Assembly (NCBI GenBank): GCA_003586115.2
Contig: QVOM02000001.1
Span: forward strand, 18,641,723 to 18,705,722
Direction: 5' to 3'
From: Salvator merianae
Taxonomy: Eukaryota; Chordata; Lepidosauria; Squamata; Teiidae
DNA length: 64,000 nt
Positions 43,591 through 57,240 of this stretch are shown one piece after another. The stretch's first letter is position 1. Each line of letters begins with the position of its first letter. The translations under genes were made by a program, and so were the position numbers. The notes beneath the pieces are model-generated. The model made no database searches, had not been told where the DNA came from, and worked only from the letters and a program-made list of their open reading frames with translations.

Positions 43591-46500
43591 TTCTGTCCAT
43601 TGCATAAAGCTTTAACCACGATAATTATAATTTTAGTTCTATGCATTTTTAGCTTGATCTTGTACATGCTGATCCGGAAATAAGCTTCTTTCAAATCAGT
43701 GGGGCTCCCTCCTTCCCTGTCGCAGTATCAAGTTCTTGTCCTATTCCTGCCCAGCTGAGCTGACATTCTGCGATGAAATTCTTCAGAAATTTGAAATGGG
43801 TCTATTTTGAGAATCTTCTGAAACATTACCTCTGTAGTTTGGGACTCCCATCTTTGCAAATATGGAATCTGATGCTTGACCATGATACCAGAAAAATCTC
43901 CACTTTTTTTTTTAAAGAAAAGATTATTAGCCCATGAGGGTATGGAGAGACTATATGCTCCCTGATTAAAACACAGGGGACCCAGGAAGAAGCAGGAGAT
44001 GTCAGTAGAAAGTAGCTTGAAGAACTTGATCAATTCTTTGTTCTTTCTGCCACCACCACAGTCAACAGGGCACATTCTAGACATTCAAAACATACAGTGT
44101 ATAGCATGCAATTATATATCCAGAATTTGGGATTCTTGAAATAAGCCTTCAAGGGGTGAAACCCACATTGGTATTTTTGTATTTCAGGTTTTCTGTTTTT
44201 TTGTTTTGTTTGCTTTCTGTTTTTGTTGTTTGTGCTTACTTAATTACAGATATAGAAAGGGCAGCATTGGCATAATTAGAATGACCATCATCGTTCCCTT
44301 GCCCCAGACAAGAACATCTGGGAATTTAGGGAGAAACATTTTTTTTCCTAGGGATCCTAGCCATATGCCAAGAAGGTATGTGGATCATTCTAACCATGTT
44401 GGTGAGGGAAGGAATAAGCTATTCACCTACATTTGCTTTCCTGTGTTCTTTAACCTGTAAGTGCATAAAAAAAAATCAGATCAGGCTTCCTTTAGGCTTT
44501 GAAATTCCTTCAGCTCCTATTCTCCTAACAGTCCAGCTTTTCATGGAACTTCTCTACTCTCCCTTTCAGACCTCAGATCATCTCAGGGTTCCTCCAGAAA
44601 GCAAGAGGAAATTGCCTCTTGCTGCTCCTGCCAGATAACAGGAGGCAATCCTGACTTCTTGCCTCCATCTGCCAGCTCCTTCTGTAATTTCTTCCATTCA
44701 AAAAGATGTTAGCCAAATGCTTTCCCACTTTCCATTAGTTTTTTTCCTGCACTTGCCAACATTCAGCTATTTAGGAAAAGCAACAATAACATGAAGAGCC
44801 AGCGGGACAGAGGTAAGGAATCGATATAATGAGGAAGCCAGCATCGGCGCTGGATTTCCCATAATACTGATGTTTCAGAATATTGCCTTGATGTCCTGGA
44901 ACTATATTGGGATTGCCATGGGTGGGTGTGGCAATCCCAGTGTAATCCCGGGAGAATTGTGGATTTTTTCCTGCATCTTGAGGCACCTCAAAAAGGGATA
45001 GTCTAACATATTCCAACCTAAAATGTGTTACCATTCTTCACAGACAGTGCCATTTTGGACCAGTGGTAGGCCGATAGGAGGTGTGTTGGTGAATACTCCT
45101 CCATGTCAAGAAGTCTCTGTGAAAGACTTTAACACATCAGTGAGAAATTCTATTCTAGCCTTTTGTACTAGACTTTTTAGATGCAGCAAGGGGTGTATTT
45201 TTGATGGCTTTTTTTTTTTCCCACACATTACAGTCCTCCATTCTGAAGTTGTATAGTCCAAAGAGGGCATTTCCCTCTGAGTGTTTGAATATACTAGATT
45301 CTTAAAAGTGATTCTATGAAATGGATAGATTCCCATGGGCGATTCTGCCCAATTGATTTTGAGTGTGTAATTTCAGTTGCACTGATACACGGTGTGCACA
45401 ATCTAAGTGCATGCTTTGCATCTAACTCTCTCTGTGCCTGGAAGATCATTTACCATGGTGATTCGAGTTCTGCAACTAGAATGCATTTATGCAGATTAGG
45501 CACGTTAAGGTGGCAGTGTTCATTTTGACTGTTACTAATTGCCTCCCTTCATCCCTTTCTCCAAATAAAGATTAGGTAAAAGGTTCTTGCTGCAATGAAA
45601 CAACTGAAGTTGTGGAGGATCCAAAAAAGAGAAGTATTCGTACTGTATGATCTGAAGGCCACATTCCAACTTGCATTCTGTTGCCTATCAAAAAAAACCA
45701 CCCAGCTCCAAAATAACCAAAAATTACAGGCCACTGCAATATCAAAATACATGGATGTGGTGTGAATCTTATTTCACTCTCAGAATAGCCTCTTTTGTAC
45801 ATCTGATACTCAGGTCTGAAAGACAAAATAGGTTAAACTTTATCTTGTATTGGGCCAACTTTGAAAATGCAGCTACAGATGGCTGTAGAACCAAATCCTT
45901 GACTATCCTGTAAGCTGTTGATTAGTTTTTGTAGGAAATCTGTGTCTGCAAGAACCTCTGGAATTTTGACCATCTTTGGTCGGCAACAAATGCAACTGTT
46001 TATTCATAGAACACTTGAGTCTCTATAGCTCTAGGCAAGAATGTCCAGTGCTTAGTTGCAATATAACATCAGGGAAATCACTGGAACACTTTTGAAAACT
46101 CGGACAATGAACTAAGGCAGCAAAAAAATCCCATTGCTTAGAAGTTCTGAGCAGAAGGCTAAATCAATACCTGTGAGGGATAGTTTAGGTAGAGTTCATC
46201 TGTCTGCAAGATAATGTGGAAACAAATCAGATGAACCCTTTATTAGTCAGTTCTTTAGTAATTTCCATACTTACATATCATGTGATACAATGTAAAGTAC
46301 AAAAATGTGTTTTCTTCTGAAGACGAATTATCTCTAGCATCAGTACTTGGTGTCATTAGGCATCTCCCAGTATACAAGCACCACCTATCTCATAGGTGGC
46401 AGATGAATAACAGACAGGCAACTGATCTGGAACTGGCATCTTGGTTTCTCCAAAGTCCCTAATGGGTCATCCTTCCAGGGCACACTGAAGAATCAAAATG

Positions 46501-48159
46501 CATGCTCCATTGGAGCACTGCTGCAGCCTAAGACAAGGTATCCAAGAGCACATTTTGCTAAGGGCTGCTCTTGTCTGTTCTTCTCGCTCTGTTGGAAATG
46601 GTTGGTTAAGGCCTTAAGAATAATTATCAGCTTGTAAACTATTGCAGCTGAACTTCCATGCTCCTGCTGCTCAGAAGTTGTTGTGCTAAAAAATGAAGCT
46701 AAAAGCAAAACTCCCACCTACCAACACCACTTTGCTGGTTACTCCATTCTGATCTGCTACCTGCAACTAGATGTTTGGTTTTCTCCTGTCCTGTGTGAAT
46801 GCCCTCGGCTGTGGTAGGTTAACGGCACAAGGTCAGTCAATAGGGACACCCTCAACTGTTTTGCTTCCTGAGGACAAGATGGCACCTCTTTTATTCCACA
46901 TCTAGAATCCATACTAGCAGTTGAGTTTTATTCCACAGGTTAACAAGCTTCCTCTACCGAGGAGGAGCGGAAGGAACAGGTGAGTCTTATAAGCAATGGT
47001 GCTTTTGTCCTCCAATATTTCATTTCCCCATCTTGCCTTTAAAGCTCTGCTGTGAGAAGCAGCTGTGTCTCTCTGTCCAAAGTTATAGTAGGCCCTATCA
47101 GTAAGGAACTGCTGCCTTCATCAAGCCTCTGAGCTGACTGGCATCCTTCTCTTCTTTGACCTTGAGAACTTGCCAAATTGTTCTAACAACATGGTGACTG
47201 GGTGTGAATTCCACAGTCATTGATGTACTGTAGGGGCATCCTTTTTGATGCCATCTTGTATCTTTCTTGAAGAGCACGTTGGACTGATGTTTGCACAGTG
47301 CAAGCATTGCTGCATGACAATTGGGAATCCTTGGTGCCTGAGCTTTCTAGCTACTGCAGTTCCTTCACTGTGACTATCTGAGGCTGCCTCCAGAGGGCAA
47401 GAGGCAATGTGAGATCTAAGCAGCATCCCATGAGTGTCTCTTGATGTCCTTTGCCGGATGTGATGCACAATCTCGCACATACCTCAACATCTGATGAACA
47501 GCTTTCACAGTCAGAGTGATTGGGGCTACTGGAAGCCAACCAGATGTCCATCCACTTTCTTTTGCTGTTTTTTTACACACTTGGCTGGCTCTCACAAGTC
47601 CCAATTACTCCAATTGCTAAAGCTCTTCACCAGACTTCAAGGTAAGTGGGATTGTTATGGGGAACCCAGCATTGTTGCCAGGTTTCCCGGAATACCATTG
47701 CAACATTGTCTTTCATGTTGCAGTCAGCTCTATACTGGAAACGCCACAGGGGTGTCTGGCATTCCTAGTGTACTGCTGTGTCATGAGGATCCCAGGTTTT
47801 GCCTCATCCCTAGAGGCAACCCAAGAGATCCAGCATTCCAGGAAGGTAAAAGATCTGAATGATGGCTGATCATTTAAAAAATGTCCACTGGTAGCTGTGA
47901 ATTTGAGTTACCTGCAAAGGTGCTATGGGGTCAATCAGTTCATTTGATCTGAGTTTTTAAGTGTTTTTTTTTTCTTTTTCTTTTTTTAACATGTCTGAAC
48001 TCCTTTCTTATTCCTGGTTGAAATAAGTGCCTGGATTTCCAGCTGAAAAGCATTGGCTGGGGTTATTGGCAGGAGAAGCCAAATGGAAATTCCTGGGGCC
48101 CACAGAATACTGTATATGCACAGCACACCATTAATGTGCATACATCAATATGCATGCTT

Positions 48160-48262
48160 GGGCAAACCAAGGGACAGTAGAGGACAGAAGGGCCTGACAT
48201 GCTATGGTCCCTGGGGATATGAAGAATCGAACATGACTGAATGAGTGAATAACAACAATCAG
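48160..48262 (+). mobile_element. BovB/RTE-type LINE 3' tail
   Basis: GGACAGAAGGGCCTGACATGC, then TATGGTCCCTGGGGATATG, GAATCGAACATGACTGAATG and an ATAACAACAA tail match the diagnostic BovB end ('gtccatggggtcacaaagagtcggacatgactgag...aacaac'). BovB is widespread in squamates and ruminants through horizontal transfer, so it supports a squamate source here. The upstream limit is unclear and may extend to about 48040. Confidence 0.75.
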
Positions 48263-49143
48263 TATTATGGGGCATGAGAAGATCCCTCGTGGAAGAGGTG
48301 AGCTTCTTTCAAACAGCCATTGAGACAATTTGGAAAGAGCAAGTTGCTCTTTAATTGAACTGAAGGACAAAGATAGGGAGCCTGTGGTTCTTCAAATGTT
48401 GCATATACATCAGTCTAGCCGGATCCCAGTAACTTCTGAGGGGCCACAAACTCCCCCTTCCTCTTACAGGACTTGCAAAAGAATTGCAGCTAAAATCCCA
48501 CTTGAGACTGTACAGGACAAGCACAGGGATAGGGTGCTTTCCTAGATATGTATTGAAAACTTAGCTGTAAGAAGATGAGTATGGAGGAATGACATATTGG
48601 GGCCATTTCCAAATATGCAACCCCTAGTGTTGCCTAAAGCTGCAATTATTCTTCAGTCCTTCAGCATGTGAATAAAACCAGATCTTCCTTGATCTATGCT
48701 TAGAGAAAGATCTGATTCATTACACTGCATGCAAGGTTGCAGACAATCACATCCCTGGTCATTCTTTATGAGGAGGAATAGCTTCTAGAAGTGAGATTTC
48801 CCCCAAATGTTATCTCAACAACTGCTAACCTAGACAGGTATTGGCAAGTGTGCTTAATGAATGTGTGTGCACTACTTGTTCCAGAACATCTTTGCTTATC
48901 TACAGATCCCAAGACTGACTAAAATGACAAATCAAAACAAAAACACTGAACAAATAAGAACAGATACTTCTTCCAGGGACTGCTGGGAATTGAACCTTAG
49001 ACTTTCTGCATATTTTTGCTGATGTATATCCATTTCCCCAAGCTAGGAATACTTCCCATAAAGAATGCACTCTTCCCTAAATCAGTCCATGTTACAGCAA
49101 AGCTTCACACAGTGGCTTGCATGGTAGTAGTTCAAGAGCTTAT

Positions 49144-49202
49144 TGAAGAATGGCTTCATGTTTCCATTCAGCATGAAGAAGGGCTTCATGTGTCCATTCA
49201 GA
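49144..49202. repeat. Tandem duplication, 30-base unit
   Basis: TGAAGAATGGCTTCATGTTTCC followed 30 bases later by TGAAGAAGGGCTTCATGTGTCC, with two or three differences. The period is a multiple of three, so a frame is kept open, but I see no gene. Confidence 0.85.
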
Positions 49203-50334
49203 TATTTGTCTGAGGCAGTTGCTTTAAATACTTTGCAAGCCAATATTGGATTAATTAACACAGAGTAATTCCTTCATTTTTGTCATTTGCATCCCATCCC
49301 CACCCTGCTCACAACAAACTCTGCAGCTTTCCTCACTGGTGATGTTTGTTGCTCTGGTTGTTTTTGCTACTGGAAGGATGCAACTGTATGTCCATTTGGG
49401 CAGTGTGTGTCCTAGAGAGCGTGTTATTAACTATGCCATTGGCTGATAGTATAGCCTGGGGAGAGAACGTTCCCAGAAAACATTTGAATAAGCAAGAGGC
49501 AAGAAATAAATGTAGTACTGAGTTGATTGGATCTGGCAAGTCCTAATTTCCTCCCTTTAGTCTTAGCCTTGTACATCATGAGATTTTAGTATTTCATGTG
49601 GCTTTAATATCTGGTGCCTGAGGGTCAGTTTATTACCCTCCTCACTCTAGCCCTGTAGGTTTATTTCTCTTTTATGTTTTTGCAAATCCCTTTATAAGTC
49701 AGAAGAATAGGTCCCGGGCTTCAGATTGCTTTTGTTCAGATAACATTGAAGCTGCTTTGAGGCCACTCAAGGCTTCAGTGTAAAAATATATTTGGACATT
49801 ATTTTAATAGAATATGTATTCGTTGCCAAATGACTCCTTAACCAATGTCAACGGGGATCTAGGCTCTTGGCTATTGAAGCAACGTTCCGCTACAGATGCC
49901 AGCTCTGTCCATGGTGCTGAATAGCAGCTTTGATTATAGGAAGGAAACAAGCTAACTAGCTCCTAGCCAAGATGCAAGTCTTTTCCCCCAAATGCATCTT
50001 CCCCTGGGAATTAGTGTAGATTGGTGGGTGGGTGATCTGATGCAGCCTCAAGAGCCAGACTCTGGAATTACCATGTGAAAATGAAGCCAATATTATAGTT
50101 GCTGATATAGCACCACTCTTCCCTTGCAAAGTGCACTGGTTCTCAGCTGTATTCTAATGACAGAAACCCCAGGAAAAGTCCTGGATTTTTATGATGGATT
50201 AGAAGGCCCAGAGTTAAGCCTTCTTAAGAATACTGGTTTTAACCCTCGCATAGCTTTTAGCTCAAATTAGCCATCTTAAAGAATAATCGTCATTAGTAAC
50301 CCATGCCCCACTGTGCGTCAAAGTATGTTGGAAT

Positions 50335-50540
50335 TATTTATTTACTCTTTATTTATGGCATTATACCCCACTGGTCCTCCAAAGAACCCAAGGCAGTGCA
50401 TACTATTCTCATCTGCTCCATTTCATCCGCACAATAATCCTATGATGTATGCTAGGCTGAGAGGGAGGAACGGGCCCTGCGTCACCAAGTGACCTTCCAT
50501 GGCTGAGCAAGGATTCAGTCCAGGGACTCCCAGGCTCTAG
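50335..50540. repeat. Dispersed SINE/LINE-end repeat
   Basis: TTATTTATTTACTCTTTATTT, then CACAATAATCCTATGATG and CTAGGCTGAGAGGGAGG, then CACCAAGTGACCTTCCATGG and GGATTCAGTCCAGGG. This is the standard sauropsid repeat whose consensus has 'cctgtgaggtaggctgagag...ccaaggtcaccca'. Confidence 0.5.
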
Positions 50541-51263
50541 GCTTGTTGCTCTATTTATATTGTTTGGTTTATTTTCCCTTCTTCAACCAAAAGGCTCATT
50601 ATTTCTTTTAGAAATCTAATACGTGGATTATACCTTTGAAATGTGTTTTGTTCATTTCTTGCCTCTCTCTATGTCTCATTTTTCTTCTGGGTCCGTTACC
50701 AACTAGAAGTACTGATTATAAGGTGATAAAAATGGTGAACATACATTTATTTATTTGTTTCATGAGCTCAGAGTGGGGGAAACAGTTCAGGCTGAGCAGG
50801 AGTTCCTGGTCCAAAGTGCCCAGGGAGTTTCATGTCCGGCTATGAATTGGAATCCAGGTTGACTGCACTGTTAGTAGGTGCTAATATGGGCTCTTTCTAA
50901 CAGTACACCTTCCTGAATCTTGAAAAATATATTACAAACAATAGGACTTTTTTCTTTCCTAAGTGCTCTCAAAGTTGTAATCAAGAGAAGAACGATTTTT
51001 TACAACTCTATTGATAAGAAAAGGCATATTTCTCCTCCTTCCCTCCTTCCCTCCCTTTCTCCCTTCCTCCAATTTATGTATCTACATACTGCTTTTCCAT
51101 CATTTCCAAATTCATAAGGTGGCTTGGAAGTCAAAAACAAAAATACACTGAAATAAACTCAACAGAACATTAATAGAACACTAGAAACTTAAATCAAAGC
51201 AATCAGAAATCTGCATTCCCATAAATAACAAGCTTCTCCAATGCTATTAAAAAGTAAGCTTTA

Positions 51264-51490
51264 GGTGCATCCACACACATTTCAAAAGTGGCACAGATAT
51301 GGTAGCACGTGGCAGCTAGTGTTCTCTTGGCACCTTTAAAGCTCATTAGGAGCCAGAAAATTCATTTTGGAAGTTCATTTTCTTGCCTTTAGTGTGGATT
51401 AGAGGGAGGATGGAACACTAGGGTATGGCAGCTACCACCTCTATGATGATTTTAAACTGTTTTTGTTTTTTGAACTGTGTGGATGCAGCT
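51264..51490. mobile_element. MITE with GGTGCATCCACAC termini
   Basis: Left GGTGCATCCACACACATTTC and right GAACTGTGTGGATGCAGC are inverted repeats. The interior has GGCAGCTAGTGTTCTC and TTAGTGTGGATTAGAGGG, shared with 1414-1660 and 53895-54110. No coding content. Confidence 0.7.
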
Positions 51491-51499
51491 ATTCTGGCT

Positions 51500-51675
51500 T
51501 GAACTTAGGAGTTCCTGGATTTGAAATCCCACTTAACCTGGAAAGTTTCCTGCGTAGTCTTATGCCAAGCACAGTCTCTCAGCCTAACTTACCCCACAGG
51601 GTTGTTGGGAGGATATAAGGAGGGAAGAAAAACAGTGTCTAGAAAAGCAGAATATAAATGCTATAGATAAATCAA
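51500..51675 (+). mobile_element. Squamate-type SINE-like repeat
   Basis: CTTGAACTTAGGAGTTCCTGG, CAGTCTCTCAGCCTAACTTACC and CCCACAGGGTTGTTGGGAGG follow in the order seen in the MITE-split copy at 39070-39830. The 3' end is A/T-rich (GATAAATCAATA). Confidence 0.6.
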
Positions 51676-52692
51676 TAGCATGTGGCACTTATACACTGAA
51701 ATAAGATGCTACAAAAAAAGCTGCCTTATAGTGGCTCAAACCATTGCTTGACCCAGTTCTGTATAGTCCTAAGAACTGGTAGCAGTTGTGTAGCATTATA
51801 GATGACTCTTCCCATGCACTGCTTGTAGATTCCAGAGGTTAAATTTGGAATCTTCTGCTCACCTTGAGATACCCTTCAAAAGGTTAGGTCTGTAGTATCT
51901 AAATCTTAATCCTTTCACCATTCCGCATACTCGTGAATCCCAGAATTTTACAGGCCAGGGGCCCATAGGAGATTGCTGGAGGGGCCAGAACAGACCCCTT
52001 TGGTACGGTGCACGGGGAACAATGCCAGGCTTAGACCACAGAGGTGCTACCACACCAAAAACGAGCAAGCCTGAGGCAGCGATCGAGCAACACAGCAGAA
52101 AGTGTGTTCACATGAAATGGAGACAGCGGTCTGTTGAATGGCTGAAGTCATAACATCGCTAAGTTCTTACATTGATTTAATTGTCAGAACTTCCTCTTTA
52201 ACATTCTAGGACTTGGAGTTCTGCAAGAAGGCTATGGTCTTCCCATAAAACTCAACACTCTTGCAGAATGACAGTTCCCAGCTTTCCTTTCAGGGCTTTG
52301 CTCTTGTCCTTTGTCTGGCCTTCAGCATTCCAGCCTTATCTAGCAAGCGGCATCTATAGAGACCCACAGCATTTAAATCCAGAGACTGATGTAATGCTGG
52401 GGGAACGCCAGCAGTGTGGGATGGAGTCACCTAGTCACTGAGACGTGCGAATTGGCTGATGTGGGAGGCACCAGGTGGCTGGATGAAGGCAGGCCAGACA
52501 GCCTCATTAGAAACAGACGGATGGCTCATCTATCTATCTATCATCAACGTAAGTTGCTATAAAGCCAGCTTCCAGGGCTCAGCTATTAACCCTGGAAGAG
52601 AATTTATGACTGTCTCAAAAGGCATGGCAAGGTTGCAAGCACAGGTAGTGATTGAAGGCCTGAAAGAAGAGGAGGTCTTAACTAGGCTAGGC

Positions 52693-53026
52693 AGCAGGGA
52701 TGCGAACGAACAAAAATCATGTGTTTCACCTTCAAACCGAACACCCGTTTGTTCAGTTAGATGGCAAACTGGTTAATTGAACAAACAGTTGTTTGCATTC
52801 AATTCTGAAATTATTTGAAAAAAAAATCCATTGGAAAAAGCTGGTTTCAAGGGCAAAAGCATAGAAAAAATGAGCTGTTGAATCAAATTGTGTTCGCAAG
52901 CAGGAGACTGGTTCAGTTCAAAACAAATTTCCAGATATTCGAACAACTGCATGTCCGGTCTGATGTGAGCACGAACTGCTCGATTGAAATTTTGAACATG
53001 AACCAAACTTTGCATATTCCTATTAG
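52693..53026. mobile_element. Possible DNA-transposon remnant with GCGAACGAACA end
   Basis: AGGGATGCGAACGAACAAAA at the left and CATGAACCAAACTTTGCATAT at the right are imperfect inverted repeats. The interior has several TGTTCA/TGAACA-like motifs. The boundaries are tentative. Confidence 0.35.
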
Positions 53027-53397
53027 ACAACAGCAGGGTCTGATTGAGTTGGTAGAAGGGATCACTAGTGCTGCAGGTTCTTTCAGATGTCTGTACTTAG
53101 CCTTGGAACATGTGAGCTAACAAGAAAAGTGCTTTGAGTATGTACATAGTGTCTACGAATCCATAACTAAATCTTCTTTATCAGCATACATCAATGGATA
53201 AAGCAAATCAAATTTTCACGTAGGAGAAGCAACTTAGTTTTCAGGAAAAGAAATCCAAAAGTAGCGGGTGTCAGTTAACTCTACTACTGCTTTTTAATAT
53301 TTGTAATGTAAAATGTAAGGAGAGGTCTACACACCTGCTCTGATAAAGTAACCCTTACGTTTAGCTCACCCTTAGCCAGACATCTATCTAACTTATT

Positions 53398-53580
53398 GTT
53401 AGGAACCACCAAGTCATGCCTGACTCCTGGTTGGCTCCATGGGCACCTCCATGCCACTATGTAGTTTTCGTGGCAGAGATAAAACAGTGGTTTGCTATTC
53501 TAAGGACAGGCTGGGGATCGAACCGATGACCCTCTGCTTTCCAGGCAGTTTGCTCTACCACTGAGCTATAGCCTCTCCCA
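53398..53580 (-). mobile_element. tRNA-derived SINE
   Basis: On the minus strand it starts with TATAGCTCAGTGGTAGAGC (box A) and has GGTTCGATCCCC-like text (+ strand GGGGATCGAACCGATGACC), the box B of an RNA polymerase III promoter. The body ends in text shared with 57056-57240 (a CCAGGAGTTGGC-like segment, inverted). Confidence 0.8.
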
Positions 53581-53894
53581 TCTATCTAACTATAAAGTGT
53601 CAAATTCATCAAACAGGCATGACAGCAGTTGTATGATAGATTATTTCCTGACCATAATCCTTTAATTGGAAGGATTGTGCTTGAATGCTCTCTGATGTTA
53701 AAACATACAGACACACAAACTCAAAATACTTCAGTGCATGTAGGAAATCAAATGTTAGAGAAGATATTTGAGTAAACCCATTTTCTTTAATGTGCCAGCT
53801 TATATCTGAAGAGGAAGCATTCAAATGTGTGATCCCTCCCCATTACCACCACCACATTATAGTCCAAGATAGAACAATCCACAAATGATTCTAA

Positions 53895-54110
53895 AGCTGC
53901 ATCCATTCACAGTTTAAAAAAAAAGTGACTCAAAAGTGGCTTAGAGGAACGAGTATCCACACACTACTCTTCCCATCCCACCTCTAATTCATAATCCAAT
54001 TATTTCCCGGTCCTTAGTGTGGATTAGAGGCGGAATGAAAACTCAAGCATCCACATGCTACCACCTCTAAGCCTCTTTTGAGGCTTTTTTTTTTTTAATG
54101 TGCAAGGAGG
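53895..54110. mobile_element. MITE with AGCTGCATCCA terminus (diverged)
   Basis: Starts AGCTGCATCCATTCACAG and contains TTAGTGTGGATTAGAGGCGG and CTACCACCTCTAAGCC as in 51264-51490. The right terminus is lost or diverged. Confidence 0.55.
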
Positions 54111-54209
54111 CTTGCAAGAGCACTCAGTAATGCACTAAGAAGTCATGACCACACTGATCTGGGTTTAATCACACCATAGGATTTAATCACAACTTCTCTT
54201 CATATGTAT

Positions 54210-54397
54210 GATAAGAACATAAGAGGAGCCTTGCTGGATCAGGCCACAGCCCATCTAGTCCAGCATCCTGTTTCCCACAGAGGTCCACCAATTGCTTCTG
54301 GGCATTCTCAAGCAGAATAAACGGTAAAACCTTCACCTGCTCTCAACTCCCTGCAAATGGCCTTTAGAGGCACCCTGCCTGTCCCTCCAGCCTGGAA
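54210..54397 (-). mobile_element. CR1-type LINE 3' end (TTCTTATG-tail family)
   Basis: The + strand starts GATAAGAACATAAGAGGAGCC and continues TTGCTGGATCAGGCC, CTAGTCCAGCATCCTG, AATGGCCTTTAGAGGC. Same family and orientation as 13379-13640 and 60504-62135. Confidence 0.8.
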
Positions 54398-57055
54398 TGA
54401 TGTTCACTGCACAAACCATTGCTGCCCATACAGAAAGCACAGGGGATGCTTTAGGTTCCTCAGGCTCAGCACTGACCACAGTTAGGCCATACAAATTCCA
54501 TTTTTTAAAAAATACATGCAGGGGAAGCCAAAGGGACACTGTGTGATGTCACATCACTGACCCAACAGTGCCAAAGAGCACTCTGGAATCCCAACCATAT
54601 AGGCTAAAAAGCAGCTACAGGGCAACCGTCTCCAGAACTGAAGAGGCAGATGATAAACCAGGATCCTATGAATGCCCCCCTCTATACTGGGACCCAGAGA
54701 GGCAAAAGGAATGAGTTGTGATTCTGAAATTTTGCCAAGTATTTTGAGCTGTGAGTATTTTTTTTTTACTTGTTGATCTATTCTCTAGCTCACTTTTATC
54801 CTCTGACATATTCCTCTTTTTGTACCCTGATTTGACCAGATCCACCAGGGCCTGGTACAGGACTTTCCAAAGCCGGCAGATTCAAAACCAACTTTTCAAA
54901 AGTTCATCTAGCAAGTGCAGCTCCAGACCAGACAAAAGCAATTGCCCCAATTCCTTGACAAATCAGGTTTGTCCAAGGCCATAGGCTGGCTTCCTGAATT
55001 CATCTTCCTGCTCTGTGCCAACTCTCTGCATAAGGAAGGCTGGATAATGAAAAAGCAGCCTGTGTTTGTTCAGCTGCAACCTTATCTTCAGCCACCCCCT
55101 CCATGTTACTTGTCTTACTCATTCCTGCTGTGGTAGGTGGCAGCTTTCATTTTGTATCCAGACTAGAGCCCCACCAATCCAAATCACAGACCAGGGCTGA
55201 AATGAGGATACAAGCAAATTAGTCACATGCCATGCAGAATGCCATTAAAGCATAGGAGGAAGAGATGCTTCCTGGCAGAATTCTGTCGAAAGCATCCAGA
55301 AACTGTCACTTGGGCCCTATATTAACAGTGCTTTTCTTTCTTCCCATTATGGATCTGCAAGAAATTTGATTTCTACTCAGTTGCCAGCTTTGTATTTATT
55401 TATTTTTAGTAATCCATGCTGAACAGAAATCTGTTTGTACAGCTTTTCCATATGTACATATTATAATGGATGTGTGCGTACACAGAATGTGTAAGTATAC
55501 AAGTGGAGTATGTTTGTATTGTGGGTGAACAAGCAAAAAAGTATTCAATCACAACCTATGCGTTCATACAGAATGGGAAAATAAAAATCTGGGCATACAG
55601 ACATCCCTACATAAACAGCGGGGAATTCAGGGATAAGAAAAGAAAGCTGACTTTCTCCTTCCCAGTTTCCACGAATCTTTGGATTTTCAGGAATCCAAGG
55701 AAAAGGAGCGACTCTAAAGTATTCTGTGATGACATGTGGGGGTGAAAGCATTAAGGGGGAACTACCCCTCCCTCAAGGCTATGAGGAGTATTCTCAGATC
55801 TTTTCGTATAATTCATAACTGTGGAGAGGGGGCTGGGAAAGGAAGGCATCTTTCAGGAAAGCCCAGAAAAATGCAGAAATACTAGGACTGGAAAGGTGAC
55901 ATCGCTCCAGCATTCAAGCACTTTTGGCTCTTTCACAAGCAAAACTGCTCCTGCCCCTTCCCTTCCTATATTTTACATTCATTGTCCAGTGTTTGCCATC
56001 CTCTGCTGTTTGTCACCACCCCATCAGGTTTCTGTTACCTGGCCAACATCCCCGGGAGGACACGGAGGATCTGGGATGGGTCACAGCTGCCACCCAGGAG
56101 ACTTTGGCGCATGATCTGTATCACCATCCTGGTTCCCATTGGGAGAACTGCAGTAGTAATATGCTATCTGCAGTGATGCCCCTCACCCAGTGTAGCCAGA
56201 TTCACTGGGGGGCAGGGCTGGGTTTCTGGTATTTTAATCTGCTGAGATTGTGGTTGGGTTGGGGGGCATAGAGTCGTCCTCTGGCCACTGTGATCGTTTA
56301 CATGATTGTCTGGGGAAATCTAGTGATGAGTAGTTTAAAGAGGCATACCTGTAGGTCACCCTTGTCACTCTTCTGGGAATCCTGGGGGCTGAACAGTGGC
56401 AGAAGCATTTGTCCCCACACCAGTCACCCTGAAGTCACTACTTCTAGCCTTTGTGAATGCAGCCACAGTAGCTCCTTGTGTACATGTCACTCTAATCTTA
56501 TATGTGACCCTCATCAGTCACAGCCATGACTCTGCTTGTGGGCACACACGGCTGTATGCTAGGAGTGTGATGCTTCCCCACAAGCAATTATTTTCATCCT
56601 TTGTTTTCCAAGTCGAGGAGGTGAGCCTTTGTCCAAATAATGACCGGAAGTCAAACCTGACTCAGTGGCCCCTAACAAAAGCAATGCTGTTTGATCTGGA
56701 GGTAACTGTGGTATCAACTGGTGCTCATGGCTATGCCCAGAATTACACAGAATTAACACTTATGAATTCAATGCAATTATTTGAAATCTGGAATACACAG
56801 CAAATCTTTCTGATGTGTTCCATGCTTTTTGGACTTCAAAGGAGATGAATTTGCATGTGGGGCACGTGTTGATCCAGTGTGTAGCAGCTGTGAAAAAGGT
56901 GGATTCCAACTCAGAGATCATTAAGTCAGAGACTGAAAATAAAATAACATGTATTATGATGCTGTTGTACAAATCTGTAACATGGCATTCAGCTCTGGAG
57001 ACACCATTGCAAGAGCGTGGGGAAACTTTTCTGAGGATCTGTTACAAGGGTTGGG

Positions 57056-57240
57056 CAGAGTGGCTGTAGCTCAGTGGTAGAGCAAACTGCCTGAAAAGCA
57101 GAGGGTTGCCAGTTCGATTCCCAGCCTCTCCCCAGAAATAGACAATGGCAAATCACTTCTTCATCTCTACCATGAAAACTGCATAGAGGTGCCCATGCAG
57201 TCAACCAGGAGTTGGCCATGACAGCAAGAGGAAGAGATAA
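57056..57240 (+). mobile_element. tRNA-derived SINE
   Basis: TGGCTGTAGCTCAGTGGTAG is a good box A and CCAGTTCGATTCCCAGCC a good box B, spaced as in a tRNA. The anticodon region (CTGCCTGAAAAGCAGAGGG) can still form a stem. It is followed by an unrelated tail (GGCAAATCACTTCTTCATC, CATGCAGTCAACCAGGAG), so it is a SINE, not a tRNA gene. Confidence 0.85.

Noticed and set aside
57061..57128. Candidate tRNA gene
   Set aside because: Box A and box B are good, but the sequence continues into a body shared with three other copies nearby, so it is a tRNA-derived SINE.
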